DNA of 24,905 nt from CAYFYJ01 sp964347415 (GCA_964347415.1 CAYFYJ010000013.1:1-24905), one strand, 5' to 3'. Positions 1-8,293 are shown, counted from the stretch's first letter. Numbers and translations: made by a program. The notes: generated by a model not told the origin, from the letters alone.

Positions 1-11
1 CACTACAATAA

Positions 12-25
12 CATTTTTAAAATCC
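12..25 (+). promoter_or_regulatory. Possible TATA box for the DUF998 gene
   Basis: An A/T-rich stretch containing TTTTTAAAA lies about 35-45 bases before the candidate starts at 51 (GTG) and 60 (ATG). The spacing fits an archaeal TATA element with a short leader or none. A second A/T run at 34-49 could serve instead, so the exact element is uncertain. Confidence 0.3.
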
Positions 26-59
26 AAGGTTTGAATATTAAATTTAATAAGTGAATGAT

Positions 60-725
60 ATGAACTTTTCAAAAAAAGGCTCGTTGAAAAAAGTCTTGCT
101 CATCTGCGGTATACTCTCTTCGTTGCTTTACTATGGTGCTGACGCACTTGCAGCCATGCTTTATGAGGGATACAGCTACACCGATCAGACTATCAGTGAG
201 TTGTCTGCTATCGGTGCTCCGACGGCACCACTCCTCAGTATAACTGGTATCGTGTATCTCTTCCTAGTAATTGCATTCGGATTAGGCGTTTGGAAATCAT
301 CTGGTCGAAATCGCGCTCTGCGCATCACAGCAATCTTGCTAATCGTATTCGGATTGATCGGCTTTCTCTGGCCATTCGGGCCAATGCACCAACGTGAAGT
401 TCTGGCAGCAGGTGGTGGAACATTTTCTGATACTTTGCACCTAATTATCAGTGCAATCGACTCCGTCTTATTTTTGCTTATGATTGGCGTCGGGTCTTTT
501 GCATTCGGCAAACGATTCCGCCTCTATTCAATTGTTACAATCATTGTCCTCCTTGTGTTTGGTGTTCGGATGAGTATGGACGTTCCCAAGGTTGGGGCAA
601 ATGAGCCAACCCCGTGGCTCGGAGTTATTGAGCGCATCAATATCTTTAGTGCTATGCTCTGGATTTTGATGCTGGCCATTGTACTTTTGCGAGCAGAAAA
701 AGAAAAACGAATGAAAGGAAATTGA
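60..725 (+). CDS. DUF998-family multi-pass membrane protein
   Basis: Integral membrane protein of about 221 residues with roughly six hydrophobic segments. The N-terminal part (LLICGILSSLLYYGADALAA, then YSYTDQTISELSAIGAPT) matches my memory of bacterial DUF998 proteins, which have no firmly known function. ATG at 60 is preferred; an in-frame GTG at 51 would add three residues and no clear Shine-Dalgarno separates them. By eye, codon choice is richer in G and C (CGC, CTC, ATC, GGC) than in the genes downstream, which are strongly AT-biased. Together with the broken CPBP-like gene 4 bases after its stop, this suggests acquisition from a bacterium. The family call is fairly firm; the role is unknown. 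Confidence 0.75.
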   Translation: MNFSKKGSLKKVLLICGILSSLLYYGADALAAMLYEGYSYTDQTISELSAIGAPTAPLLSITGIVYLFLVIAFGLGVWKSSGRNRALRITAILLIVFGLIGFLWPFGPMHQREVLAAGGGTFSDTLHLIISAIDSVLFLLMIGVGSFAFGKRFRLYSIVTIIVLLVFGVRMSMDVPKVGANEPTPWLGVIERINIFSAMLWILMLAIVLLRAEKEKRMKGN

Positions 726-729
726 TATT

Positions 730-900
730 ATGAGCAATGGAAATTTCATCAAACGACATCCATTAATGATTTACTTTGCTCTGAAGTTTGCTATTTCATG
801 GGGCGGCTTATTAATTTTAATCGGCCCTAGTGGAATTCCTAGAATCATAGACCAAACCCATTTGGGCATGGAACCCATCGGACCCATTAGAAAGATTTAA
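730..900 (+). pseudogene. Truncated start of a CPBP/CAAX-protease-like gene
   Basis: An open frame of 56 codons encodes MSNGNFIKRHPLMIYFALKF followed by AISWGGLLILIGPSGIP. That pattern (a basic lead-in, HPL-x-YF, AISWGG, GP-x-GIP) resembles the first transmembrane segment of bacterial CPBP intramembrane proteases (type II CAAX protease-like). After GIP the sequence stops resembling the family and ends at TAA. The catalytic EE-x3-R and later histidine motifs of CPBP enzymes are absent. It sits 4 bases after the DUF998 stop, so the two probably arrived together and this one lost most of its length. It could still be translated as a single-pass peptide. Assignment rests on the N-terminus alone. 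Confidence 0.5.
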
Positions 901-934
901 GTCTGAAATTTCAAGAATTAACTAGGTGGTAGAT

Positions 935-1228
935 ATGGTTGCAAAAAGAAAGAAGAAGAAATCTACATGGGATAAAGAACCTACCTGGGATCAAATTGGA
1001 CAAGCAATAGGGAAGAAAATGGAGAAAAAATCATTTAAACATAAATTTAAAGAACAAATACAATGTCAAGGAACCGGAGGTTGCTTTTATTTTTTGGGTT
1101 TTATTGGCGCGTTGGTATATTATATAACCACTGCTCCAAGTTTTTGGGATGCAATCATAGGGTTCTTTAAAGCGCTACTCTGGCCAGCTTTCCTTGTTTA
1201 CGGAGTGCTGTTATTTATAGGAGCATGA
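935..1228 (+). CDS. Small two-helix membrane protein, unknown function
   Basis: About 97 residues. The N-terminal third is very basic (KRKKKK and further Lys-rich stretches) and probably cytoplasmic. Around residue 50 there is a Cys-x-Gly-x-Gly-Gly-Cys stretch, then two hydrophobic helices (FYFLGFIGALVYYI and LLWPAFLVYGVLLFIGA) separated by SFWDAIIGFFKA. I recall similar short proteins in archaea and some bacteria but no function. ATG at 935 is chosen over GTG at 926 because AGGTGGT at 924-930 makes a good Shine-Dalgarno for it. The stop codon overlaps an ATG at 1225, but the following gene more likely starts at 1348. Confidence 0.65.
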   Translation: MVAKRKKKKSTWDKEPTWDQIGQAIGKKMEKKSFKHKFKEQIQCQGTGGCFYFLGFIGALVYYITTAPSFWDAIIGFFKALLWPAFLVYGVLLFIGA

Positions 1229-1311
1229 GCAATGGTTTAACGGATCAAGGTTCCGAACCTATTTGGTATAGAGCCTATCAGGACCAATATATTATCGACC
1301 CTAGATTATCG

Positions 1312-1324
1312 CCATTATTTAAGT
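1312..1324 (+). promoter_or_regulatory. Possible TATA box for the DUF2330 gene
   Basis: The sequence around CATTATTTAAG lies about 25-35 bases before ATG 1348. This spacing supports a leaderless or near-leaderless transcript beginning at the signal-peptide start rather than translation from the upstream in-frame ATG at 1225. Confidence 0.35.
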
Positions 1325-1347
1325 GTAACAAAAATCAAAATCTAATT

Positions 1348-3750
1348 ATGAAGAAAAAAAAATTGTTACTATTCATTTTGATTTTTATTCTATTTCTTTC
1401 GATGACCAGAGTAAAAGCAGATGGTGGATTTTTCCCACCGGTTTATTATAAAGAGGACTTGTTTGAACCAACCCAAAAGGCCGTAATATTTTATAACCAA
1501 GGTGAAGAGAAAATAATACTTCAAGTTGGTTATACAGGCTCAATGAAGGATTTTGCATGGGTAGTTCCAGTTCCAGGTTATCCTGTTGTCGACAAATCAG
1601 ACCCTCTTCTATTTGAAGAACTCCATTTTTTAACTGAACCAGAATATAGAAGAGCTCCTGACTGGCCCTTGTTTTGGGGATATACTCTCAGTGCTGGTAT
1701 GTTGTCAGAGAAAGCAGGGGTTCAACTTCATGAAAGATATCAAGTTGGAATTTATGATGTGAGCATACTATCTGCAACAGATCCTGATGCTTTAATCAAT
1801 TGGTTGAATCAAAACAATTATTCAATTTCTCAGACTGCAAGAGGAGTAATCCAACACTACATAGACAAGAATTGGTATTTTATTGCTATTAGAATTGATC
1901 TGGCACCATATAACGAGAATCTCATATCAACTCTTAAAAAAATCGATAGTAGAATCACGACTCAAGAAGATGCAATCCAGTACTTGACGGGAGATCTTGT
2001 CAACTATGTTAAGGATGAAAAACTATACGACGAGTTGACCACTATAAGGGAGACGAAGATAGAGTATGGTGAGGAAACAAAAACAAAGATTCAAGAATAT
2101 CCATATTGGCTTTATATACAATATCAGAGGGCACCCACTAGATTGATTGACGAGACCAAGTATACTGATTTGTACGAAGCTTATAATGGATATTTGGATG
2201 ATCACTTAAGGAATGATATACAAAAATATAACATAGAGAATAAACTCAGGCAAGAAATAGAAATTCCTTATTCTCATAATTGCTATCAAGGTAATTACTG
2301 GCAAACGAACGTTAACTATTCGTACTGTTATGTTTGGTATTATACAAAAGACTCCGAGGAATACAATCTCTTGAAGGATGTTAATTGTGGGCAGTATTGT
2401 TCTAGAATTTCTCTAGCGAAAGGACAATATTCAGCAGATGATTTGGCATACGTGGCAGCTAATGCTATAATGAGTGGTGATGAACATATCAAAACCTATT
2501 TTGGGATAACAGAAACAAAAACTCAATGGTATCAGAATGTTCAACAACAGTTTGATTACGTCTATGGACAGGTCAGAAGTAAATTAATGGTGAAATTAAA
2601 TCAGAATGCTAACAACCTACGTTCACAACTTGAACAAGAATTGTCTCAAGAATACTCTCAGAAGACTGGAATGAGTTTTAGTAATATAAATGGTATTGCG
2701 TATTTCTTTGCCGATAGAACATTACAAGATATTAAAGATGGAAAAAAGTATTCAGAATCATACATTTATGATTTCGGTTTGATTACTTCTGGTGACTATC
2801 AAAATTACAATAGGTTATACGAAGGAGATCATGATGAAGTTAAACTTAGAGATGCGATGGAGGAAGTTGTAGAGAATGTAGTTTATTTTGAATATGAGCA
2901 GGTCAAAGGACAATTGACTGCTGGAACAGTTCAACCACTGATGATAACATTCCACTCTTATGAAATAGTTTACCCCTTGAAGATGTCGTCGATAAACAAG
3001 GGTGCATCTGAGATTTTGTTGTACATATTCACAAAATATAAAACAGAAATAGATGGGTTTGAAACAGAATATGCTAAGTGGATTCAACCCGAAGATGTGA
3101 GAACAGAAAGCTACCTTGAATACACAAGACAATATGGAGATAAGCCTGTTTCTGAAGTTCCTCAGTATTATCGAAGAGATGTTTATTTTTACCTTAACCA
3201 GTTGTTAGATGATAGATACTTCTTGACAAAAATGAGAAGATCTATGTACCCGAGCGAAATGGAGGATTTGATCATAGCTCAGTTTAGAGATAACAGAGAA
3301 TACAGACTAGTTGTTTATGAACCTGGTTATGCCTTAAAATGGGCAGGATTTATCATCGGAATTGGTATTTTAACATTGATCCTTACTGGGTTCTTCATAC
3401 CTATTGGATGGATTAATAATAAGTTTGTTGCAAAAGAGAACAAAAAATCTATATACTACGTTACTAAGAAGAGATGCTTCTATTATGCATTAGCTTTCAT
3501 GATTTTATTGGGCTTGGGTATCATATTTTCCACTGTTGGTGGTGTATATGGAGACCTATTAAGACCACTCGGATGGTTCCTTGAATTCCTGGCACATCTA
3601 TTGAATTTCATCGGATACTCAGGCTTTGTGATTGGATTGTTTATATTCATATTCATATTATTCTTAATATTCGGGGTCATACATGCGATCGGTAGTTTTA
3701 TTATACCGATGTTTAAACAATCAAGGAAAACTCGTAAAATCCCCTTTTAG
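1348..3750 (+). CDS. DUF2330-family secreted, membrane-anchored protein
   Basis: About 800 residues. It opens with a signal peptide (MKKKKLLLFILIFILFLSMT, then ..RVKA) followed by DGGFFPP and, about 30 residues later, AVIFYNQGEEKIILQVGY and FAWVVPVPGYP. These are hallmarks of DUF2330, an uncharacterised family of exported proteins. The middle is a long Tyr- and Gln-rich region with four cysteines in two pairs around residues 310-350. The C-terminus carries about three hydrophobic segments (WAGFIIGIGILTLILTGFFI, ALAFMILLGLGIIF, GFVIGLFIFIFILFLIF) and a basic tail. Most of the protein is therefore probably outside the cell with a C-terminal membrane anchor. An upstream in-frame ATG at 1225 would put 41 polar residues before the signal peptide, so 1348 is chosen. 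It is longer than the DUF2330 proteins I recall. Confidence 0.75.
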   Translation: MKKKKLLLFILIFILFLSMTRVKADGGFFPPVYYKEDLFEPTQKAVIFYNQGEEKIILQVGYTGSMKDFAWVVPVPGYPVVDKSDPLLFEELHFLTEPEYRRAPDWPLFWGYTLSAGMLSEKAGVQLHERYQVGIYDVSILSATDPDALINWLNQNNYSISQTARGVIQHYIDKNWYFIAIRIDLAPYNENLISTLKKIDSRITTQEDAIQYLTGDLVNYVKDEKLYDELTTIRETKIEYGEETKTKIQEYPYWLYIQYQRAPTRLIDETKYTDLYEAYNGYLDDHLRNDIQKYNIENKLRQEIEIPYSHNCYQGNYWQTNVNYSYCYVWYYTKDSEEYNLLKDVNCGQYCSRISLAKGQYSADDLAYVAANAIMSGDEHIKTYFGITETKTQWYQNVQQQFDYVYGQVRSKLMVKLNQNANNLRSQLEQELSQEYSQKTGMSFSNINGIAYFFADRTLQDIKDGKKYSESYIYDFGLITSGDYQNYNRLYEGDHDEVKLRDAMEEVVENVVYFEYEQVKGQLTAGTVQPLMITFHSYEIVYPLKMSSINKGASEILLYIFTKYKTEIDGFETEYAKWIQPEDVRTESYLEYTRQYGDKPVSEVPQYYRRDVYFYLNQLLDDRYFLTKMRRSMYPSEMEDLIIAQFRDNREYRLVVYEPGYALKWAGFIIGIGILTLILTGFFIPIGWINNKFVAKENKKSIYYVTKKRCFYYALAFMILLGLGIIFSTVGGVYGDLLRPLGWFLEFLAHLLNFIGYSGFVIGLFIFIFILFLIFGVIHAIGSFIIPMFKQSRKTRKIPF

Positions 3751-3773
3751 CTTAGGTCCGAATTAATTCTTCT

Positions 3774-4544
3774 TTATTCTACCTTTTTCATTTTCCCAGA
3801 ACCAGATATTTGTGTGTTAAGATTTGCAGGATCGCCCTTATAGTATACATCTCCACTACCAGCTATTGTAACGTCTAATTCATTCGATACAGACACCTCA
3901 GTTTTTCCAGAACCGAATACTTTAACGGTTGATTTTTCTGTGTCTAACTCATAGCTCTCTATATCACCTGATCCACTAATCGTAATATCATGAGTAGTTG
4001 CGTCACCTTTCAATTTTGCATCGCCTGATCCAGATATTGTAGTTTTGAGTTCTTCAGTTTCAACTTCAAGATTGATGTCTCCTGAGCCACTGACTGATAC
4101 CTCTAGACTGTCTGATATGATCTCTGTCTGACCAATTATTTTACCTGATCCGCTGAGTGACAACCGTTTCACCTCTTCCATCGAAACATATACATCCACA
4201 GGTTTTCTTGGTGTAATGCATTTAAATCTCTCGTGCTCAATAACGAGCACACCGTCTCTAACGTATGTTTGTAACAATGGAAGAACGTTATCTTCAGCTT
4301 CAATGTGTATTTCAGACTTTCCATCTTGGGTTACATACAGATTACCCCAGCCCCCGAGTTTCACACTATGGAATGCATCTACAGTTCTTGTTTCTGACGT
4401 TACATTTCCAGAACCCAGTTCGCAAAAGCCGGGTATCGTTAGAAATCCAACAGGTGCTGTCACGAATCCAGACAAAAATGCAAGAATTCCGAGTAAAAGG
4501 ATGATTATGATAACTAAACCAACTTTTACAAAAGTACCAGTCAT
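3774..4544 (-). CDS. DUF2807 (adhesin-head GIN-domain-like) membrane-anchored protein
   Basis: 256 residues. One N-terminal hydrophobic helix (VGLVIIIILLLGILAFLSGF) acts as signal anchor. It is followed by a domain that begins like DUF2807 proteins (RTVDAFHSVKLGGWGNLYV..) and continues as a regular beta structure. Seven GSG triplets recur about every 17-22 residues (GSGKII, GSGDIN, GSGDAK, GSGDIE, GSGKTE, GSGDVY, GSGKMK), as expected for turns of a stacked beta solenoid. Such proteins are usually exported; their role is unknown, though the family is named as a putative adhesin head. GGAG at 4550-4553 precedes the start. The gene is convergent with the DUF2330 gene and 23 bases away. Confidence 0.8.
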   Translation of the reverse strand: MTGTFVKVGLVIIIILLLGILAFLSGFVTAPVGFLTIPGFCELGSGNVTSETRTVDAFHSVKLGGWGNLYVTQDGKSEIHIEAEDNVLPLLQTYVRDGVLVIEHERFKCITPRKPVDVYVSMEEVKRLSLSGSGKIIGQTEIISDSLEVSVSGSGDINLEVETEELKTTISGSGDAKLKGDATTHDITISGSGDIESYELDTEKSTVKVFGSGKTEVSVSNELDVTIAGSGDVYYKGDPANLNTQISGSGKMKKVE

Positions 4545-4660
4545 CTAATCTCCAGTTTTAATGGAACATTTTAAACTTAAATATATTTTTTTATACTAGG
4601 TAGAAAACCTATTTTGTAGCCTACTTAACTCTAATCATAGCATGATTGTTGGTATGGATC

Positions 4661-4831
4661 TTATTTTTTAACGCCAAGGTATATTTTCACAACGCCTGTT
4701 AATATCCATATAGCAAGCGCTATGACCAGTCCATAAACAAATTCTAATGGCGTGAATATTCCTACTAACAGGATTATTAGTCCAATAGCGCCTAGCAACT
4801 TAACCAAAGCTTCTTTCTCATTTTTTTTCAT
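4661..4831 (-). CDS. 56-residue two-helix membrane protein
   Basis: A short minus-strand frame encodes a charged start (MKKNEKEALVKLLGA) and two hydrophobic helices, IGLIILLVGIF and EFVYGLVIALAIWILTGVVK, ending in GVKK. A strong purine-rich Shine-Dalgarno (GGGGGGAG, about 4834-4841) lies just upstream. Two clean helices, charge at both ends and a good ribosome site make it a likely real gene. It fills most of the stretch between the DUF2807 and HerA-like genes. No family recognised. Confidence 0.6.
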   Translation of the reverse strand: MKKNEKEALVKLLGAIGLIILLVGIFTPLEFVYGLVIALAIWILTGVVKIYLGVKK

Positions 4832-4929
4832 TCTCTCCCCCCATTAGATGATAATCTACTAGACCTTCTTTAAATAATAATTTTTCTTCTTTTAAATATT
4901 TTGGAAATGCCATCAGCCGTTCTGATAGT

Positions 4930-4947
4930 TCGATTTAAATTTAAACT
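4930..4947 (+). promoter_or_regulatory. TATA-like promoter of the HerA-like gene
   Basis: CGATTTAAATTTAAAC, centred about 30 bases before ATG 4971, is a good archaeal TATA element. No Shine-Dalgarno lies in the short interval, so the message is probably leaderless. Confidence 0.45.
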
Positions 4948-4970
4948 CCTAAGAATAATATTAGTGACAT

Positions 4971-7061
4971 ATGCTAGTCGGAAGAATAATCGGTAAAACC
5001 TCTCCAGAATGGTTCGATTTTGAAGTATCTAATATAGTCAAGAAGATGGATTTCATAGCGACAAGAGACCCAGAAAAACACTGGGTGCTGGGGAGAATAG
5101 AAAGCATAGTCCAAGAGAAGGATAAGGCTATAGCAAGGGTTGCGGTTATAGGATACGCTGATAAAAGAGGGACTGTTAGGCTACCTAGAATGCCGTTCAA
5201 ACCTGGTTCATTCATCTATAAGGCCGATGATGGTTTGATAAAAAGAGTACTACAATTGAAAAATTCTGGCCTGTACGTAGGTCTTTTAGATGGGTCAGAA
5301 AACCTGAGGGTTCATCTTGACCCTAAACTCCTGATAACAAAACACGTAGCAGTTCTGGCCAAATCTGGGTTTGGCAAATCATATTTCATCGGCGTTTTAC
5401 TGGAAGAGTTCATAGAGAATAATATTCCTGCTGTTGTCATCGACCCACACGGGGAATATATTTCCTTGAGAGATCCGAACAGGAAACCAGAAGAAACTAA
5501 GTACATGCCTACGTTCAAAGTCAAACCAAGGGCCTACAAAAAAGAATTGCAGATCTATTGCCCCGAGAAGAACTTGATAGTAGGGGCAAAAAAACTCAAG
5601 TTTAAGGATAAACTGAACTATCAAGAAGTTTTTCACATGCTCCCATTCCGTTTAACCGCGAACCAGATGAGTGTCATCTACTCAGCTGTTCAAGATATAG
5701 GAAAACCTGAATATACTCTCGATGACCTGAGAAAACAGATTCAGATAGCCAAGAGTAAGGCCAAGTGGGGTGTTTTATCTGTTATAGATTTCTTGAAGAC
5801 GAGTGCACTCTTCGACAGCACGAGTTACATCAAACCCACTGATTTGGTGAAAAAGAATAGGTTGAGCGTCATTAACCTGAAAGGTATAGAACCAGACGTT
5901 CAACAATTGATAGTCTACAAAATAGTCAGGGATTTATTCGAAGCGAGAAAACACAATAAAATTCCTTACTTCTTATTAGTCGTTGAAGAAGCACAGAATT
6001 TTTGTCCTGAAAGGGGTTTCGGAGGAGAAGCAATAAGCTCTCAAATACTCCGTACTGTTGCATCAGAAGGAAGAAAGTTCGGCATGGGTTTAGCCATAAT
6101 AAGTCAAAGGCCTGCTAGAGTTGACAAGAATGTTCTATCACAATGCAACACCCAATTGTTTCTGCGTATAACAAACCCGAACGATCTAAGGTCGATAATG
6201 GATTCAGTCGAAGGAATAACCAGAGGTATAGAATCTCAAATTAAAGTTCTGCCGATAGGAACTAGTGCTGTCGTCGGTTTGATAGATCAACCACTCTTAG
6301 TTAATATAAGGATTAGGAGGAGTCATCATACAGGAGCTGCAGCGATGATGCCAGAAAAACTCAAACAAATGGAGGAAGGTGATATCCTGTATTATTATCC
6401 CAAGTTTCTTGAAGAAGATGTGAAGAAGATGATACTGAAGAAGTTTGAACAGTTTAAGCTCGTGTATTATCCTTTGTGGAGGTTGAGATGTAAATTTTCG
6501 ACAGAAGAAGGGGAGAAGATGGATAGCCTGGTTGTAGATGGGATAAGTGGGGAACTAGTTTTTTCCAGGGATAATCTATTGGCCAGAACTGATGGGTTGC
6601 CTAAACTTTTAGGGTTAGATATGAAAGAAAAGGCTGTTCTACTATACTTAACGACTTATGGCTTAACAAACTTTGAGAGGATATCAAAACGCCTGAAAAT
6701 AAAGGAGAAAGACTTGTCGAAAATATTGGAAAAACTTCAAAAAAAGGAGTTAATCTCTAAAGAGGATGAAAATTATGAGGGTAACCTGGACTTGAATTTT
6801 GAAGAGATAATCGAGAATCAGATTCCTGATAATCCAGTCAATTACAAGTATGCTGGGGATTTGCTACCATTTAAGGTTAAACAATCGGTAACAAATGGGG
6901 TTTTAGACCTGTTCGGCCCTGAGGCTGTGGAGAGGAAGAAGGTTTATTATCCTTATTGGTTTATTTTTTACGAGGATGGAAGTTTAGATGCAATCGATGC
7001 TGTGACAGGAGAGAAGGATGAATCCTTGGTTGAAGAAAATATTCTTGACAATGTTTCTTGA
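4971..7061 (+). CDS. HerA-like (DUF87) hexameric ATPase
   Basis: 696 residues. An N-terminal beta-rich region (about 1-110) resembles the HAS barrel of HerA proteins. Walker A is AKSGFGKSY at about 130-138 and is followed by VVIDPHGEY (about 155-163), typical of HerA/FtsK-type motors. Walker B is FLLVVEEAQNF at about 334-344, and SEGRKFGMGLAIISQRP plus TQLFLRITNPND complete the RecA-fold core. From about 480 the protein departs from plain HerA: a YYPLWRL segment, a winged-helix-like stretch (LLYLTTYGLTNFERISKRLK) and a second YYPYWFI segment. These suggest a C-terminal module present twice around a DNA-binding-like domain. The role is ATP-driven movement on or pumping of DNA, by family. No NurA nuclease gene is adjacent, so it is probably not the canonical end-resection HerA. 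Confidence 0.85.
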   Translation: MLVGRIIGKTSPEWFDFEVSNIVKKMDFIATRDPEKHWVLGRIESIVQEKDKAIARVAVIGYADKRGTVRLPRMPFKPGSFIYKADDGLIKRVLQLKNSGLYVGLLDGSENLRVHLDPKLLITKHVAVLAKSGFGKSYFIGVLLEEFIENNIPAVVIDPHGEYISLRDPNRKPEETKYMPTFKVKPRAYKKELQIYCPEKNLIVGAKKLKFKDKLNYQEVFHMLPFRLTANQMSVIYSAVQDIGKPEYTLDDLRKQIQIAKSKAKWGVLSVIDFLKTSALFDSTSYIKPTDLVKKNRLSVINLKGIEPDVQQLIVYKIVRDLFEARKHNKIPYFLLVVEEAQNFCPERGFGGEAISSQILRTVASEGRKFGMGLAIISQRPARVDKNVLSQCNTQLFLRITNPNDLRSIMDSVEGITRGIESQIKVLPIGTSAVVGLIDQPLLVNIRIRRSHHTGAAAMMPEKLKQMEEGDILYYYPKFLEEDVKKMILKKFEQFKLVYYPLWRLRCKFSTEEGEKMDSLVVDGISGELVFSRDNLLARTDGLPKLLGLDMKEKAVLLYLTTYGLTNFERISKRLKIKEKDLSKILEKLQKKELISKEDENYEGNLDLNFEEIIENQIPDNPVNYKYAGDLLPFKVKQSVTNGVLDLFGPEAVERKKVYYPYWFIFYEDGSLDAIDAVTGEKDESLVEENILDNVS

Positions 7062-7142
7062 TTGTAATTATTGAAAGAAAATAAGATAAAAATCTGATTG
7101 AATTCTTAATATTTTTATTTGCAAAACCATAACAATAAATAA

Positions 7143-8183
7143 ATGAAACATCTAAAAAAGACATCACTAGTTTTATTGTTATTATTAATTTCTTTACCTG
7201 TTGGAAAGGCCTGCTTTATAGTAAATGATCTGGGGATTTCATGTGCGACCCTATACCGTTGTGGCTGTATGAATGATGGTTATTGTTCTTTTCAGTCAGA
7301 GAACCAAGGTACAAACCGGGAACTAAGATACCTCGTTTCCTGGATAACATACGATGGTCCTGAGCCTGCAAATTGGTGGGAGAATTATCCTAATGCTTAC
7401 GGATCTTCTTATAAAACAAATGATCCAAACTCCCCAATACCAACTTCTTATTATAACGGTAAAACATGTGAGATAAGATGGAATCCCATTCCAGGCGTTT
7501 CTTTTACTGATTGTAGTTCTTTTTTTAAAGGAAAATGGGATGTAAGCGAGAGAGCATGCGTTGAGTGTAGTGGCAGAAAGGAAATTAGAGTTGATTTTTC
7601 TTATGGTGATGAGGAATATCGAAGTAGATGTGAATCTGCTTGTGGTGCCGATCCAGAATGTGATGAGATAACGCCTGATACCGGTAATTGTGACGCTACT
7701 TGTAATTACGTGCCTCCTACAACATCTACACTTCCAACTACTCCACCAGACCCTTGTGAAAAATGTTATGAGGACCAGTACGTATGCTGCAATTCTGATT
7801 GTTCTACCAGTTGTTTTTGTGTAGATGATAATGTCTGCAGGAATATTGGATACTATAGTTGCGGTTCAGGCTGTAAAACAACCACTACAACAACACCAAC
7901 TACATCATGTAAACGCAATGGTCAGAGTTGTACATCTGGCGCAGAATGCTGTAGTCATGGTTGTTGGTGTGGGATCTGTGCGTGTGGTGCGCCCTGTGGA
8001 GATTATGGAGGTTGTACCGGTAGTGGAGGCGGTGGAGGCGGAGGCGGTCAACCTAGAATGATGGCTTGGGATGTACAAAGTGCACTGAAACAACCTATCG
8101 TAATCATAGCTGTACTAGGAATAATTGTTGGAATGTTTGGTGTTCTGAAGTTTGTGACAAAGAGGAAATTCTTTATTATTTAA
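7143..8183 (+). CDS. Secreted cysteine-rich, C-terminally anchored surface protein
   Basis: 346 residues. A signal peptide (LVLLLLLISLPVGKA) leads to an extracellular part with over 40 cysteines. It is divided by Thr/Pro linkers (PPTTSTLPTTPP; KTTTTTTPTTS) into an N-terminal Cys/Trp-rich domain, a middle Cys-rich domain (about 210-250), and a compact domain at about 256-279. In the last, cysteines are spaced x6, x5, 0, x3, x4 (one extra between the last two), the pattern of inhibitor-cystine-knot (knottin) domains. A run of eight or nine glycines then leads to one transmembrane helix (PIVIIAVLGIIVGMFGVLKFV) and a short basic tail. Thr-rich linkers suggest O-glycosylation. It directly precedes tRNA-Glu and the pilin-like cluster, so a surface role is likely. 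No overall family recognised. Confidence 0.7.
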   Translation: MKHLKKTSLVLLLLLISLPVGKACFIVNDLGISCATLYRCGCMNDGYCSFQSENQGTNRELRYLVSWITYDGPEPANWWENYPNAYGSSYKTNDPNSPIPTSYYNGKTCEIRWNPIPGVSFTDCSSFFKGKWDVSERACVECSGRKEIRVDFSYGDEEYRSRCESACGADPECDEITPDTGNCDATCNYVPPTTSTLPTTPPDPCEKCYEDQYVCCNSDCSTSCFCVDDNVCRNIGYYSCGSGCKTTTTTTPTTSCKRNGQSCTSGAECCSHGCWCGICACGAPCGDYGGCTGSGGGGGGGGQPRMMAWDVQSALKQPIVIIAVLGIIVGMFGVLKFVTKRKFFII

Positions 8184-8185
8184 AA

Positions 8186-8196
8186 ACTTTAAATCT
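8186..8196 (+). promoter_or_regulatory. TATA-like box of tRNA-Glu
   Basis: ACTTTAAATCT is centred about 28 bases before the first tRNA base, the usual distance for an archaeal tRNA promoter. Confidence 0.45.
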
Positions 8197-8218
8197 CATC
8201 TTCTAACTTATTAATTAA

Positions 8219-8293
8219 GCCCCTGTAGTCTAGTCCGGTCAAGGATACGGCCCTCTCGAGGCTGAGACCGGGGTTCAAATCCCCGCGGGGGCA
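8219..8293 (+). tRNA. tRNA-Glu (anticodon CUC)
   Basis: A complete cloverleaf can be drawn by hand. The 7-bp acceptor pairs GCCCCTG with CGGGGGC, followed by discriminator A. The T arm is CGGGG-TTCAAAT-CCCCG. The anticodon stem pairs CGGCC with GGCTG around loop CTCTCGA, giving anticodon CTC, which reads GAG (Glu). The D arm resembles archaeal tRNA-Glu (TAGTCCGGTCAAG). CCA is not encoded: the sequence after the discriminator is TTCT. No intron. Confidence 0.95.

Noticed and set aside
1225..1347. Extended N-terminus of the DUF2330 gene from ATG 1225 (overlapping the previous stop as ATGA)
   Set aside because: It would place 41 polar residues before an obvious signal peptide starting at ATG 1348, and a TATA-like box lies at the right distance for 1348. 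The shared 11 bases ATGAGCAATGG at 730 and 1225 are too short to prove a duplication.
4216..4548. Plus-strand open frames opposite the DUF2807 gene
   Set aside because: They are antisense to a well-supported protein with seven regular GSG repeats and show no family-like composition of their own.
4971..7061. HerA-based antiviral defence system
   Set aside because: No SIR2, DUF4297, nuclease or other known partner adjoins the HerA-like gene; its neighbours are a small membrane protein and a secreted protein.
7880..8050. Simple repeats (ACC/ACA-rich and GGX-rich runs) as a regulatory or phase-variable element
   Set aside because: They encode Thr-rich and Gly-rich linkers of the surface protein and the runs are interrupted by synonymous changes, so slippage is unlikely to be their purpose.
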